The position numbers and the translations under genes are program-made. From assembly GCF_905171765.1 (NCBI RefSeq), contig NC_053397.1, positions 111,865,295 through 111,929,294 of the forward strand: DNA of 64,000 nucleotides. The letters run 5' to 3'. A model generated the notes under the pieces. That model was not told the origin of the DNA. It saw nothing but the letters and a program-made list of their open reading frames with translations, and searched no databases. Each line of letters begins with the position of its first letter. Positions within the stretch are counted from its first letter, which is position 1. Below are positions 31,946 to 40,249 of the stretch, in pieces. This DNA comes from Bufo bufo (taxonomy: Eukaryota; Chordata; Amphibia; Anura; Bufonidae).

Positions 31946-32084
31946 TTATGGAGAATCTGTGGATATAATATATATATATATATATATACATACATGCACA
32001 CGCGCGCGGCGTGTGTGTTTGTGCTTTAGGGTGCACACCCTAATGCAATAGGCTGCGCACGCCTATGATAGCATCTGCGCATGC

Positions 32085-32235
32085 GCACCGGCACCTAGAG
32101 TCTTCGGTTCACTTGCGAGTCAGCTCAGCAGTCAGTGACTCAGCAAGTGAACCGAAGATCCGATTCATGAATCGGTTCATTTGAATGAGCTGATTCAAAT
32201 GAACCGATTCATCTGAAAGATCCGAACTTCCCATC
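32085..32235. repeat. Palindrome cluster (gaaccgattcat motifs)
   Basis: cttcggttcacttgc pairs with gcaagtgaaccgaag (32101-32157), and the adjoining gattcatgaatcggttcatttgaat block repeats complementarily to 32215. Within the composite hAT; non-coding. Confidence 0.8.
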
Positions 32236-32239
32236 ACTA

Positions 32240-32406
32240 TTGTACACAGCGCAGCGTGCAGGAGGGATAACCGCGGGCGCACTGAGGTCATATCCGGCGG
32301 GCCGCGGCATTACAGGAACAGCACCAGCTGCTCTGACGTCCTGCCGCCGGATATACGTCACCTCAGTGAGCCCGCGGTTATCCCTCCTGCACGCTGCGCT
32401 GTGTAC
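32240..32406. repeat. Palindrome, arms about 65 bp
   Basis: gtacacagcgcagcgtgcagg (20+ bp arm start at 32241) is complementary to cctgcacgctgcgctgtgtac ending at 32405; the loop region holds ggaacagcaccagctgctct. Several mismatches are seen near the loop. Confidence 0.9.
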
Positions 32407-32534
32407 AACCTGCTCAGCAGTTTCGACCAGCACACGGCCCACAGCGCTCAGCCACACCAGCCCGCGAGACAGCAGGAGCTTCTGGAGCAGGTATCAGATA
32501 AACTCATCCAGTTGGAAGGGAGGGCAATCATAGT

Positions 32535-32715
32535 GCTGTTATGATTTATAGACACAGCTCTCAGCATGCTTAGCCAGCCTTCTATCTGGCTTTGCATCTT
32601 GAGAGTCACAGTCCACAGGCTGTTTCTGAGCCTGTGGACTGTGACTCTCAAGAAGCACAGCCAGATAGAAGGCTGGCTAAGCATGCTGAGAGCTGTGTCC
32701 ATAAATCATAACAGC
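32535..32715. repeat. Palindrome, arms about 85 bp
   Basis: atgatttatagacacagctc pairs with gagctgtgtccataaatcat, and gtccacaggctgtttctgag / ctgtggac marks the axis near 32625. Partial copies of the same arms recur at 32730-32760 and 33565-33645, so this hairpin unit has been duplicated. Confidence 0.9.
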
Positions 32716-32835
32716 ACTATGAAAATTACTGACTGGCTAAGCATGCTGAGAGCTCAGTCTAAATAACATAACACATAAAGAAATTACTGTTTCTAGCTGC
32801 TAGTCCACAGCAGCTAGAAACAGTAATTTCTTTAA

Positions 32836-33543
32836 AGGGATTCTGTCACCAGGTTTGACCCCTGTCAGCTAAAAATATGCTGATGTTCAGGGCGTCTTCA
32901 CGATTCCTAATGTGGGCTTATAAATGTCATCTGTGGGCTTATTTAGCTAAAAAACAGCTATTACTAACCTGTCAGTCAAACAAATAAGGTGCCCAAGGGG
33001 ATATTAATGGATGCAAGGTGTCGGCCGCACCCGCCGCCGTTCGTGCCCAGCGCCGCCTTTCCGGACTTCTGCGCCGCCTCCTAATCCTCTGTGCCGCCTC
33101 TCGCTCTCCCTCCCTCCCCCCTCCTTCTGCTGTAAGATCTCGCGCTTGCGCACAGGCCTCTGCCTGATGCGCCCGTGCGGACTTCTCCATTTGGCTTCTT
33201 ACAGCGAAGTGCGCATTCGCCGGCACTTCGCTCAACCCCTGTATGCGCGAGATCTTACAGCAGGAGGAGAGGGGAGGGAGGGAGAGCGAGAGGCCACAGA
33301 GGATTAGGAGGCGGCGCAGAAGTCTGGAAAGGCGGCGCTGGGCACGAACGGCGGCCGGCACCTTGCATCCATTAACATCCCCTTGGGCACCTTATTTGTT
33401 TGACTGACAGGTTAGTAAAAGCTGTTTTTTAGCTAAATAAGCCCACAGATGACATTTATAAGCCCACATTAGGAATCGTGAAGACGCCCTGAACATCAGC
33501 ATATGTTTAGCTGACAGGGGTGAAACCTGGTGACAGAATCCCT
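32836..33543. mobile_element. TTAA-flanked palindromic element (piggyBac-like MITE)
   Basis: AGGGATTCTGTCACCAGG at the left mirrors CCTGGTGACAGAATCCCT at the right, each flanked by TTAA (32832-32835; 33544-33547). The arms are complementary for over 300 bp (tcgtgaagacgccctgaac, gccgcctttccggacttct) around an axis near 33190. Target TTAA and the AGGG end suggest piggyBac-type mobilisation; no transposase is encoded. Confidence 0.92.
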
Positions 33544-33547
33544 TTAA

Positions 33548-33830
33548 TGTGTTATGTTATTTAGACACAGCTCTCAGCATGCTTAGCCAGCCTTCTATCT
33601 GACTGGCTAAGCATGCTGAGTGCTGTGTCCATAAATCATAACACAGCTCTATGAAAATTACTGTTTCTAGCTGCTGTTGTCCACAGTCCACAGCAGCTAG
33701 AAAACAGTAATCTTCATAGTCATGTTAAATGATCACTATAGTGTCAGGAAAACAAAGCGGTTTTCCTGACACTATAGTGCCCTGAGGGTGCCCCCACCCT
33801 CAGGGTCCCCCTCCCAAGGTCCCCCTCCAT
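33548..33830. repeat. Hairpin-rich tail of the composite hAT
   Basis: Includes aattactgtttctagctgct / agcagctagaaaacagtaat around 33655-33710 and actatagtgtcaggaaaac / gttttcctgacactatagt around 33735-33778, then tgagggtgc / caccctca. The first pair was the same hairpin as 32785-32833 before the TTAA element split the locus. Confidence 0.85.
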
Positions 33831-33999
33831 GTTGCCAAGATAGATGCCAAATGAAGGGGTAGTTGCAGGAACAAAAATACTTTAATGGTATCAATAAAAT
33901 ATATATGTAATTAAGACACTGAGTGCAGTTCCATAAAAAGGCCCAGCAAAATCCTCAGCACAAGGCCCATGATGCTCTTAATCCGGCCCTGACCGGGAC

Positions 34000-34472
34000 G
34001 GGGGAGACCAAAAGAGAAAGCGCGAGAAAGAGAACAGCAGCAGAGCACACATATAGATAAATAGTGAATGCACATTTAATTAATAAATAAGCAAAGCAAA
34101 CATCAAATGCATGTGCTATAGATCCATACGATATATCACAAGTACAACGAAAACGTACAAAGGGTATACCAATTATTGATTCAAGGTGCCCCATTCAAGG
34201 GAGTAGCCAAGGGAGGAGGTCATATGAGTTCTCATGACCCGAGGTCATTGGAGTCACATGAGTTGTAAGGCTCATATGAAGTCCAATGGCTCAAGGTCAT
34301 TAAAGTGCTTAAGTGCCATAACATGTCCATTTCCGTGTATATATAATAATGATGACAGGGAAAACAGGAGGAGAAGATCCGCAATTCGGTAAGTCCTGGG
34401 TCCCAATAACATCGGTCTTGTGATCTTAGAAAGTGAAAAAATAATAGGTGTATATTATTGTGAAAAAATACG
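34000..34472. other. Unassigned AT-rich sequence between composite hAT and gypsy LTR
   Basis: No reading frame, tRNA or recognised repeat. It continues the PLE-like flank of 17572-17806 after the accgggac duplication. Confidence 0.35.
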
Positions 34473-34727
34473 TAACAGGCAGGCTGCCTGTATTTATAGT
34501 GGAGAGTGAGGGTCATGTCACGTGGCCAGCATCACAAGACCGACCAGTCGAGCACCGAGTGATCAGCTCGGCGCTCAAGGCAGACCTAGGAGCAGGGAGC
34601 CTCCCAGCTAGCAAAGCTGCCCTGGGAACAAGGTCAAACACAGATCCTCGCTCCCGAAGCTAAGCAGCAGGTCTGCGGCTGATGGAAAAACGAGTGCGCC
34701 TTTGGCACCCAGTTACAGTATCCCCCC
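34473..34727 (-). repeat. Truncated 3' LTR of the old gypsy copy
   Basis: Matches the last ~255 bp (plus-strand right part) of 44789-45479, including the tgcctgtatttatagtgg phrase and the end cagttaca. The outer part is missing; a short deletion near 34478 lies at the break. Confidence 0.88.
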
Positions 34728-36557
34728 TTTTCCGAGGGGCCACCGGACCCAAGACTTCAGGCGATGGCCTTTCAGGGTGTTCTAAATGAAATTTTCGAAC
34801 AAGTCTAGGAGCATGAACCTCCCTGGCAGGTACCCAAGATCTCTCTTCAGGTCCATACCCCTTCCAGTGAATCAGGTACTGCAAGGAATTACGCACCTTC
34901 CTGACATCCACTATTTTAGACACCACATACTTAACAGCATCATTAACAAGAATCGGCAGAGGCGAGGCTTTTGATGGTACTACTGGTTCAACATATCTTT
35001 TAAGTAGAGATTTATGGAACACATTATGAATGTGGAATGACTCGAGCAGCTCCAACCTAAACACAACTGGGTTAATCACCTCCATTATCTTATATGGTCC
35101 AATAAAACGAGGAGCAAATTTTTCAGAATCTACCTTGAGAGAGAGATTCTTGGAGGATAACCACACCTTATCCCCAACCAGAGAATTTGCGCCCCTTGAA
35201 CGTTTCCTATTGGCTTTGAGTCTTTGAGAACTTTGAGCCTTTTCTAGGTTCATTTGAGCCCGGGCCCAAACTGTGCACAGTTCAGAAGAGAGCCTATCCG
35301 CCTCAGGGTTAGAGGAGGAGACGGATGACCCAGAATGAAAACGGGGATGAAATCCATGGTTACAAAAGAAAGGGGAGACCCCAGCAGAAGAATTAACACG
35401 GTTATTCAAAGCAAATTCAGCCAACGGAAGGTATTTAACCCATAATTGCTGGTCATCAGCAACATACGACCTCAGGAATTGTTCCACAGACTGATTAAGG
35501 CGTTCAGTCTGCCCATTACTCTCAGGGTGGTAGGCGGAGGAAAAAGACAACGAAATCTGACATCTTTGACAAAAAGCCCTCCAAAATTTGGACACAAACT
35601 GCACACCCCTGTCAGATACAATATTTTCCGGGATGCCATGTAACTGTACAATTTCTTTCACAAAAATAGATGCCAGGGTCTTGGCATTCGGGAGTTTAGA
35701 CAGAGGAATGAAATGAACCATCTTGCTAAACCTATCGACCACTACCCAAACCACAGTCTTACCCTCCACCGGCGGCAGGTCAGTAATAAAGTCCATCGAG
35801 ATATGGGACCAGGGTCTACTGGGAATGGGTAGGGGTCATAGGTTACCAGCAGGGCGAGTCCTAGGTGTCTTAGACCTAGCACAAACCTCACAGGCTGACA
35901 CGTAGGACTTGACATCCCTAAATAGAGTGGGCCACCAATAGGATCTAGAAACCAGCTCTCTAGTGCCCTCAAAACCAGGATGTCCACAAAAGGCAGAATC
36001 ATGACACTCACCCAACAGCTGGAGACGAAATTGTATGGGAACAAACAACTTATCTGTTGGGGTGGTTGCCGGTGCCAGATGTTGTTCAGCCTTAATGAGA
36101 GGCGAGATATCTTGGGTTAAGGCTGCTACGAAGATATTTGCTGGTAGGATGGATTCAGGCGGTGCCTCTGTAGGCTGAAAAGCATGGAAGCTCCGAGATA
36201 ATGCATCAGCCTTCACGTTTTTACTGCCAGGCCTGAAAGTAATGGAGAATTCAAAACGAGTAAAAAACAGTGCCCATCTAGCCTGACGGGGATTCAACCT
36301 CTTAGCAGATTCGAGAAACATAAGGTTCTTATGGTCAGTGACAACAGTTACACAATGCCTTGCCCCCTCCAGAAAATGCCTCCACTCCTCAAATGCCCAC
36401 TTAATGGCCAGCAACTCCCGATCCCCTATGTCGTAGTTTCTCTCGGTTGAAGAAAATTTTCGGGAAAAGAATGCACATGGTCTTAGGTTAGTTAGACTAG
36501 CAGGACCTTGTGAAAGGACTGCTCCTGTGCCGTCCTCAAACGCATCCACCTCCACAA
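34670..36557 (-). pseudogene. Gypsy RNase H - integrase - chromodomain (old copy)
   Basis: One minus-strand frame, broken by a TGA at 35836-35838, contains an RNase H remnant (VEVDAFEDGTGAVLS, VTDHKNLMFLES) and the integrase zinc region (CHDSAFCGHPGFEGT, SACEVCARSK). After the stop it continues with the core (MDFITDLPP, VVDRFSKMVHFIPL, IVSDRGVQFVSKFW, HPESNGQTERLNQ) and a C-terminal chromodomain (YVVSKIVDVRKVRNSLQYLI, HWKGYGPEERSWVPA). The stop is a CGA-to-TGA type change relative to the younger copy (CpG decay). Chromodomains direct such integrases to particular chromatin. The chromodomain here is complete, unlike that of the younger copy. Confidence 0.9.
34732..34741 (-). promoter_or_regulatory. 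Polypurine tract of the old gypsy
   Basis: Minus-strand AAAAGGGGGG immediately upstream of the 3' LTR edge at 34727, the expected primer site for plus-strand DNA synthesis. Confidence 0.75.
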
Positions 36558-36559
36558 TA

Positions 36560-37392
36560 GGATAACTAGAAGAATGGTCAGAACTCTGGCAACTGAAATT
36601 TAATGTGGATAAGTGCAAGATAATGCACCTGGGGCGTAAAAACCCAAGGGCAGAATATAGAATATTTGACACAGTCCTGACCTCAGTATCTGAGGAAAGG
36701 GATTTAGGAGTAATTATTTCAGAAGACTTAAAGGTGGGAAGACAATGTAATAGAGCAGCACGAAATGCCAGCAGAATGCTTGGATGTATAGGGAGAGGTA
36801 TAAGCAGTAGAAAGAGTGAAGTGCTTATGCCGCTGTACAGAACACTGGTGAGACCTCACTTGGAGTATTGTGCGCAGTACTGGAGGCCATATGTCCAGAA
36901 GGATATAGATACTCTAGAGAGAGTTCAGAGAAGAGCTACTAAACTAGTACATGGATTGCAAGATAAAACTTACCAGGAAAGGTTAAAGGACCTTAATATG
37001 TATAGCTTGGAAGAAAGAAGAGACAGAGGGGATATGATAGAAACTTTTAAATACATAAAGGGAATCAACTCCGTAAAGGAGGAGAGCATATTTAAAAGAA
37101 AAAAAACTACCACAAGAGGACACAGTTTTAAATTAGAGGGGCAAAGGTTTAAAAGTAATATAAGGAAGTATTACTTTACTGAGAGAGTAGTGGATGCATG
37201 GAATAGCCTTCCTGCAGAAGTGGTAGCTGCAAATACAGTGAAGGGGTTTAAGCATGCATGGGATAGGCATAAGGCCATCCTTCATATAAGATAGGGCCAG
37301 GGGCTATCCATAGTACTCAGTATATTGGGCAGACTAGATGGGCCAAATGGTTCTTATCTGCCGACACATTCTATGTTTCTATGTTTCTATGT
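36560..37392 (+). mobile_element. 5'-truncated CR1 LINE inserted in gypsy pol
   Basis: Gypsy sequence breaks off at aata (36556-36559) and resumes at aata (37393-37396). The insert encodes the CR1 RT C terminus and ends with the 3' tail gacacattctatgtttctat and repeats of TTCTATG, the usual CR1-type terminal microsatellite. The younger gypsy copy (near 40140) provides the empty site (cacaataaaagg). Confidence 0.92.
36605..37294 (+). CDS. CR1 ORF2 C-terminal region (RT thumb/C-terminal domain)
   Basis: The 229-residue open frame reads MDKCKIMHLGRKNP, ERDLGVIISEDLKVGRQCN, YRTLVRPHLEYCAQYWRP, LERVQRRATKLVHGL and VVDAWNSLPAEVVAANTVKG, the ordered C-terminal blocks of CR1/L2-type ORF2 after the catalytic FADD box. 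No stop or frameshift is seen over 690 bp, so the insertion is fairly young. It lacks endonuclease and the RT catalytic core because of 5' truncation, so it cannot mobilise itself. The ATG is an internal Met, not a natural start. Confidence 0.9.
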   Translation: MDKCKIMHLGRKNPRAEYRIFDTVLTSVSEERDLGVIISEDLKVGRQCNRAARNASRMLGCIGRGISSRKSEVLMPLYRTLVRPHLEYCAQYWRPYVQKDIDTLERVQRRATKLVHGLQDKTYQERLKDLNMYSLEERRDRGDMIETFKYIKGINSVKEESIFKRKKTTTRGHSFKLEGQRFKSNIRKYYFTERVVDAWNSLPAEVVAANTVKGFKHAWDRHKAILHIR

Positions 37393-37435
37393 AATAAAAG
37401 GTCTCTCCTGATCTGGCTGGATCAGTATGGGAGCG

Positions 37436-37687
37436 CTACTGAATGCTTTTTTTTAGTGTTTCAAGCGAAGTAATGGCCTCAGTAGACCAGTTCTCCAAAT
37501 CCGCCCCTTTTTTAGTAAGGTCGGTCAATGGTTTAGCAATTACTGAAAAATTCTTAATAAATTTACGGTAGTAATTGGCAAAACCTAAGAACCGTTGTAA
37601 GGCCTTTAAAGATGAAGGCCTTACCCATTCCTTAATAGCTAGTACCTTACCAGGATCCATGTTGAAGGCGTGAGGGGTCAGGACATG
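37436..37687 (-). pseudogene. Gypsy RT C-terminal / connection fragment (old copy)
   Basis: Encodes VLTPHAFNMDPGKVLAIKEW, LQRFLGFANYYRKFIKNFSV and KPLTDLTKKGADLENWSTEA, the RT thumb to RNase H connection. It is the direct continuation of the RT frame broken at 43106 by the younger gypsy; the acatg at 37683-37687 is the duplicated target. Confidence 0.9.
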
Positions 37688-38307
37688 TGTAACGGTCGCG
37701 TATACACACACACAGGGGGGAGGGAAGTGACCACTGCGCTCCACCCTTACCCCTGGCCCTGCCTACTTGCCTCGCGAGTCCTAATGACAGGGGACAACTG
37801 GACGGCAATCCCTAACTTGGAGTAAGTGCAGGGATGACAGACAGACAAACAACAGGACGTGAACAGACCGAGTCAATACCAGGAAAGTACAAATGGAGCA
37901 AGCAGAGAATTGTCAGGAGAAGCCGGGGTCATAAATACCAGGACGGATGCGCAGTACAGGAGGATCAGGCAAAAGGATGGTCAAGGAACAGGATCAGGTA
38001 AGTATTCAGCAGTCCAACAAATAGCCAGGAACCTAGAAATTAACAGGCAACCTGTAGCCAGCAGGCTGCCTGTATTTATAGTGGGGAGTGAGGGTCATGT
38101 GACGTGGCCAGCGTCACATGACCGACAGACCAACCAGTCGAGCACCGAGTGATCAGCTCGGCGCTCAAGGCAGACTTAGGAGCAAGGAGCCACCCAGCTA
38201 GTAAAGCCGCCCTGGGAATGAGGTCAAACACAGAACCTCATTCCAAAAGCTAAGCAACAGTTCTGCGGGCAATGGGGGACCGAGTGCACCTTCGGAACCC
38301 CGTGACA
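37688..38307 (-). repeat. 3' LTR of the young gypsy
   Basis: Begins TGTAACGG and ends CCGTGACA. Internal near-duplicate phrases (aggagaagccggggtcataaatacc; gatcaggcaaaagg) give it a partly repetitive centre. Differs from the 5' LTR at a T/C, an A/G, a C/A and a G/A. Confidence 0.95.
38066..38074 (-). promoter_or_regulatory. LTR TATA-like box (3' LTR copy)
   Basis: Minus-strand CTATAAATA, the counterpart of the 5' LTR box. Confidence 0.5.
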
Positions 38308-38310
38308 GTA

Positions 38311-38321
38311 CCCCCCCTTTT
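38311..38321 (-). promoter_or_regulatory. Polypurine tract of the young gypsy
   Basis: Minus-strand AAAAGGGGGGG three bases from the 3' LTR edge, the plus-strand primer site. Confidence 0.85.
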
Positions 38322-38371
38322 AGGAGGGGCCACCGGACCCAAGACTTCAGGCGATGGCTTTTCAGGGTGTT

Positions 38372-40249
38372 CTAAATGAAATTTACGAACAAGTCTAGGA
38401 GCATGAACCTCCCTGCAGGTACCCAAGATCTCTCTTCAGGTCCATACCCCTTCCAGTGAATCAGGTACTGCAAGGAATTACGCACCTTCCTGACATCCAC
38501 TATTTTAGACACCACATACTCGACAGCATCATTAACAAGAACTGGCGGAGGCGAGGCTTTTGATGGTACTACCGGTTCAAAATATTTTTTAAGCAGAGAT
38601 TTATGGAACACATTATGAATGTGGAATGACTCGGGCAGCTCCAACCTAAAAGATACCGGGTTAATCACTTCCGTGATCTTATATGGTCCAATAAAACGAG
38701 GAGCAAATTTTTTAGAAGTTACCTTGAGAGATAGATTCTTGGAGGACAACCATACTTTATCCCCAACCTGAAAGTTTACCCCCCTTGAACGTCTCCTATC
38801 GGCCTTGAGTTTTTGAGAACATTGAGCCTTTTCTAGGTTCCATTGAACCTGGGCCCAAACTGTGCACAGTTCGGAGGAGAGTTTATCAGCTTCAGGGTTA
38901 GAGGAGGAGACGGACGACCCAGAATGAAAACGGGGATGAAAACCATGGTTACAAAAGAAAGGGGAGACCCCAGCAGAAGAATTGACACGGTTATTCAGAG
39001 CAAATTCAGCCAACGGAAGGAATTTGACCCATAATTGCTGGTCATCAGCAACATACAACCTCAGGAATTGTTCCACAGACTGATTAAGGCGTTCAGTCTG
39101 CCCATTACTCTCAGGATGGTGGGCGGAAGAAAAAGACAACGAAATTTTACATCTTTGACAGAAGGCCCTCCAGAATTTGGACACAAACTGCACACCCCTA
39201 TCAGAAACAATATTTTCCGGGATACCATGCAATCGAACAATTTCTTTCACAAAAATAGACTCCAGGGTTTTGGCATTCGGGAGTTTAGACAGGGGAATGA
39301 AATGGACCATCTTGCTAAACCTATCCACCACTACCCACACTACAGTCTTACCCTCCGCCAGCGGTAGGTCAGTTATAAAGTCCATCGAGATATGGGACCA
39401 GGGTCTACTGGGAATGGGTAGGGGTCGTAGGTTACCAGCAGGGCGAGTCCTAGGTGTCTTGGACCTGGCACAAACCTCACAGGCTGACACATAGGACTTG
39501 ACATCCCTAGTTAGAGTGGGCCACCAATAAGATCTAGAAACCAGATCCTTAGTGCCCTCAACACCCGGATGTCCACAAAAGGCAGAATCGTGACACTCAC
39601 CCAACAGCTGGAGACGAAATTGTACGGGAACAAACAACTTATCTGTTGGGGTGGATACCGGTGCCAGATGTTGTTCCGACCTAATGCGAGCCGAGATATC
39701 CTGGGTAAGAGCTGCTAAGAAGATTTTTGCTGGTAGGATGGATTCAGGTGGTACCTCAGTAGGTTGAAAAGCCTGGAAGCTCCGAGATAATGCGTCCGCC
39801 TTCACATTTTTACTTCCCGGCCTGAACGTGATGGAAAAATCAAAACGAGTAAAAAACAGAGCCCATCTGGCTTGAAGGGGATTCAACCTCTTAGCAGACT
39901 CGAGAAACATAAGGTTTTTATGGTCAGTGACAACAGTTACACAATGCCTTGCCCCCTCCAGAAAATGCCTCCACTCCTCAAATGCCCATTTAATGGCCAG
40001 CAGCTCCCTATTCCCTATGTCGTAGTTTCTCTCCGTGGGAGAGAATTTCCTGGAGAAGAAGGCACATGGTCTCAGATTAGTGAAGCTGGCAGGACCGTGT
40101 GAAAGGACTGCTCCTGCGCCGTCCTCGGACGCATCCACCTCCACAATAAAAGGTTTCTCCTGATCAGGCTGGATCAGAATGGGAGCGCTACTGAATGCCT
40201 TTTTTAATTTTTCAAATGAAGAAATGGCCTCAGTAGACCAATTCTCCAA
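38372..40249 (-). CDS. Gypsy RNase H - integrase - chromodomain (young copy)
   Basis: A 625-residue frame. RNase H: VEVDASEDGAGAVLS, NRELLAIKWAFEEW, VVTDHKNLMF. Integrase zinc region: CHDSAFCGHPGVEGT and SACEVCARSK. Catalytic core: MDFITDLPLAEG (Asp), NIVSDRGVQFVSKFW (Asp), HPESNGQTERLNQ (Glu). The C terminus has the chromodomain start YVVSKIVDVRKVRNSLQYLI and WKGYGPEERSWVPA. A one-base deletion relative to the old copy (cctgcagg versus cctggcagg, near 38414) changes the last residues, so the chromodomain end is altered. The 5' end of the frame is a frameshift from the RT frame, not a true start. It would integrate element cDNA into chromatin in the nucleus. Confidence 0.92.
   Translation of the reverse strand: MENWSTEAISSFEKLKKAFSSAPILIQPDQEKPFIVEVDASEDGAGAVLSHGPASFTNLRPCAFFSRKFSPTERNYDIGNRELLAIKWAFEEWRHFLEGARHCVTVVTDHKNLMFLESAKRLNPLQARWALFFTRFDFSITFRPGSKNVKADALSRSFQAFQPTEVPPESILPAKIFLAALTQDISARIRSEQHLAPVSTPTDKLFVPVQFRLQLLGECHDSAFCGHPGVEGTKDLVSRSYWWPTLTRDVKSYVSACEVCARSKTPRTRPAGNLRPLPIPSRPWSHISMDFITDLPLAEGKTVVWVVVDRFSKMVHFIPLSKLPNAKTLESIFVKEIVRLHGIPENIVSDRGVQFVSKFWRAFCQRCKISLSFSSAHHPESNGQTERLNQSVEQFLRLYVADDQQLWVKFLPLAEFALNNRVNSSAGVSPFFCNHGFHPRFHSGSSVSSSNPEADKLSSELCTVWAQVQWNLEKAQCSQKLKADRRRSRGVNFQVGDKVWLSSKNLSLKVTSKKFAPRFIGPYKITEVINPVSFRLELPESFHIHNVFHKSLLKKYFEPVVPSKASPPPVLVNDAVEYVVSKIVDVRKVRNSLQYLIHWKGYGPEERSWVPAGRFMLLDLFVNFI

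Larger units (their letters stand above)
29702..32067. mobile_element. Non-autonomous hAT element, target duplication atagcatc
   Basis: Left end CATAGGCGTGCGCACGGGG (29702) mirrors GGCTGCGCACGCCTATG (to 32067), with a second inner pair gggcacaccctaat / agggtgcacaccctaat. The 8 bp atagcatc are at 29694-29701 and 32068-32075. Interior: palindromic minisatellite, MITE remnants, and a (TA)n/(AC)n tract at 31967-32030. No transposase. Confidence 0.92.
17807..33991. mobile_element. 16.2-kb composite hAT element, target duplication accgggac
   Basis: The left end CAGGGCCGGATTAACG begins at 17807; the right end CTTAATCCGGCCCTG finishes at 33991. The 8 bp accgggac are at 17799-17806 and 33992-33999. 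Its own sequence is short (about 17807-18185, 29108-29693, 32076-33991 minus insertions) and hairpin-rich. The rest is Harbinger 18189-29104, hAT 29702-32067 and a TTAA element 32836-33543. No hAT transposase is seen. Confidence 0.9.
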
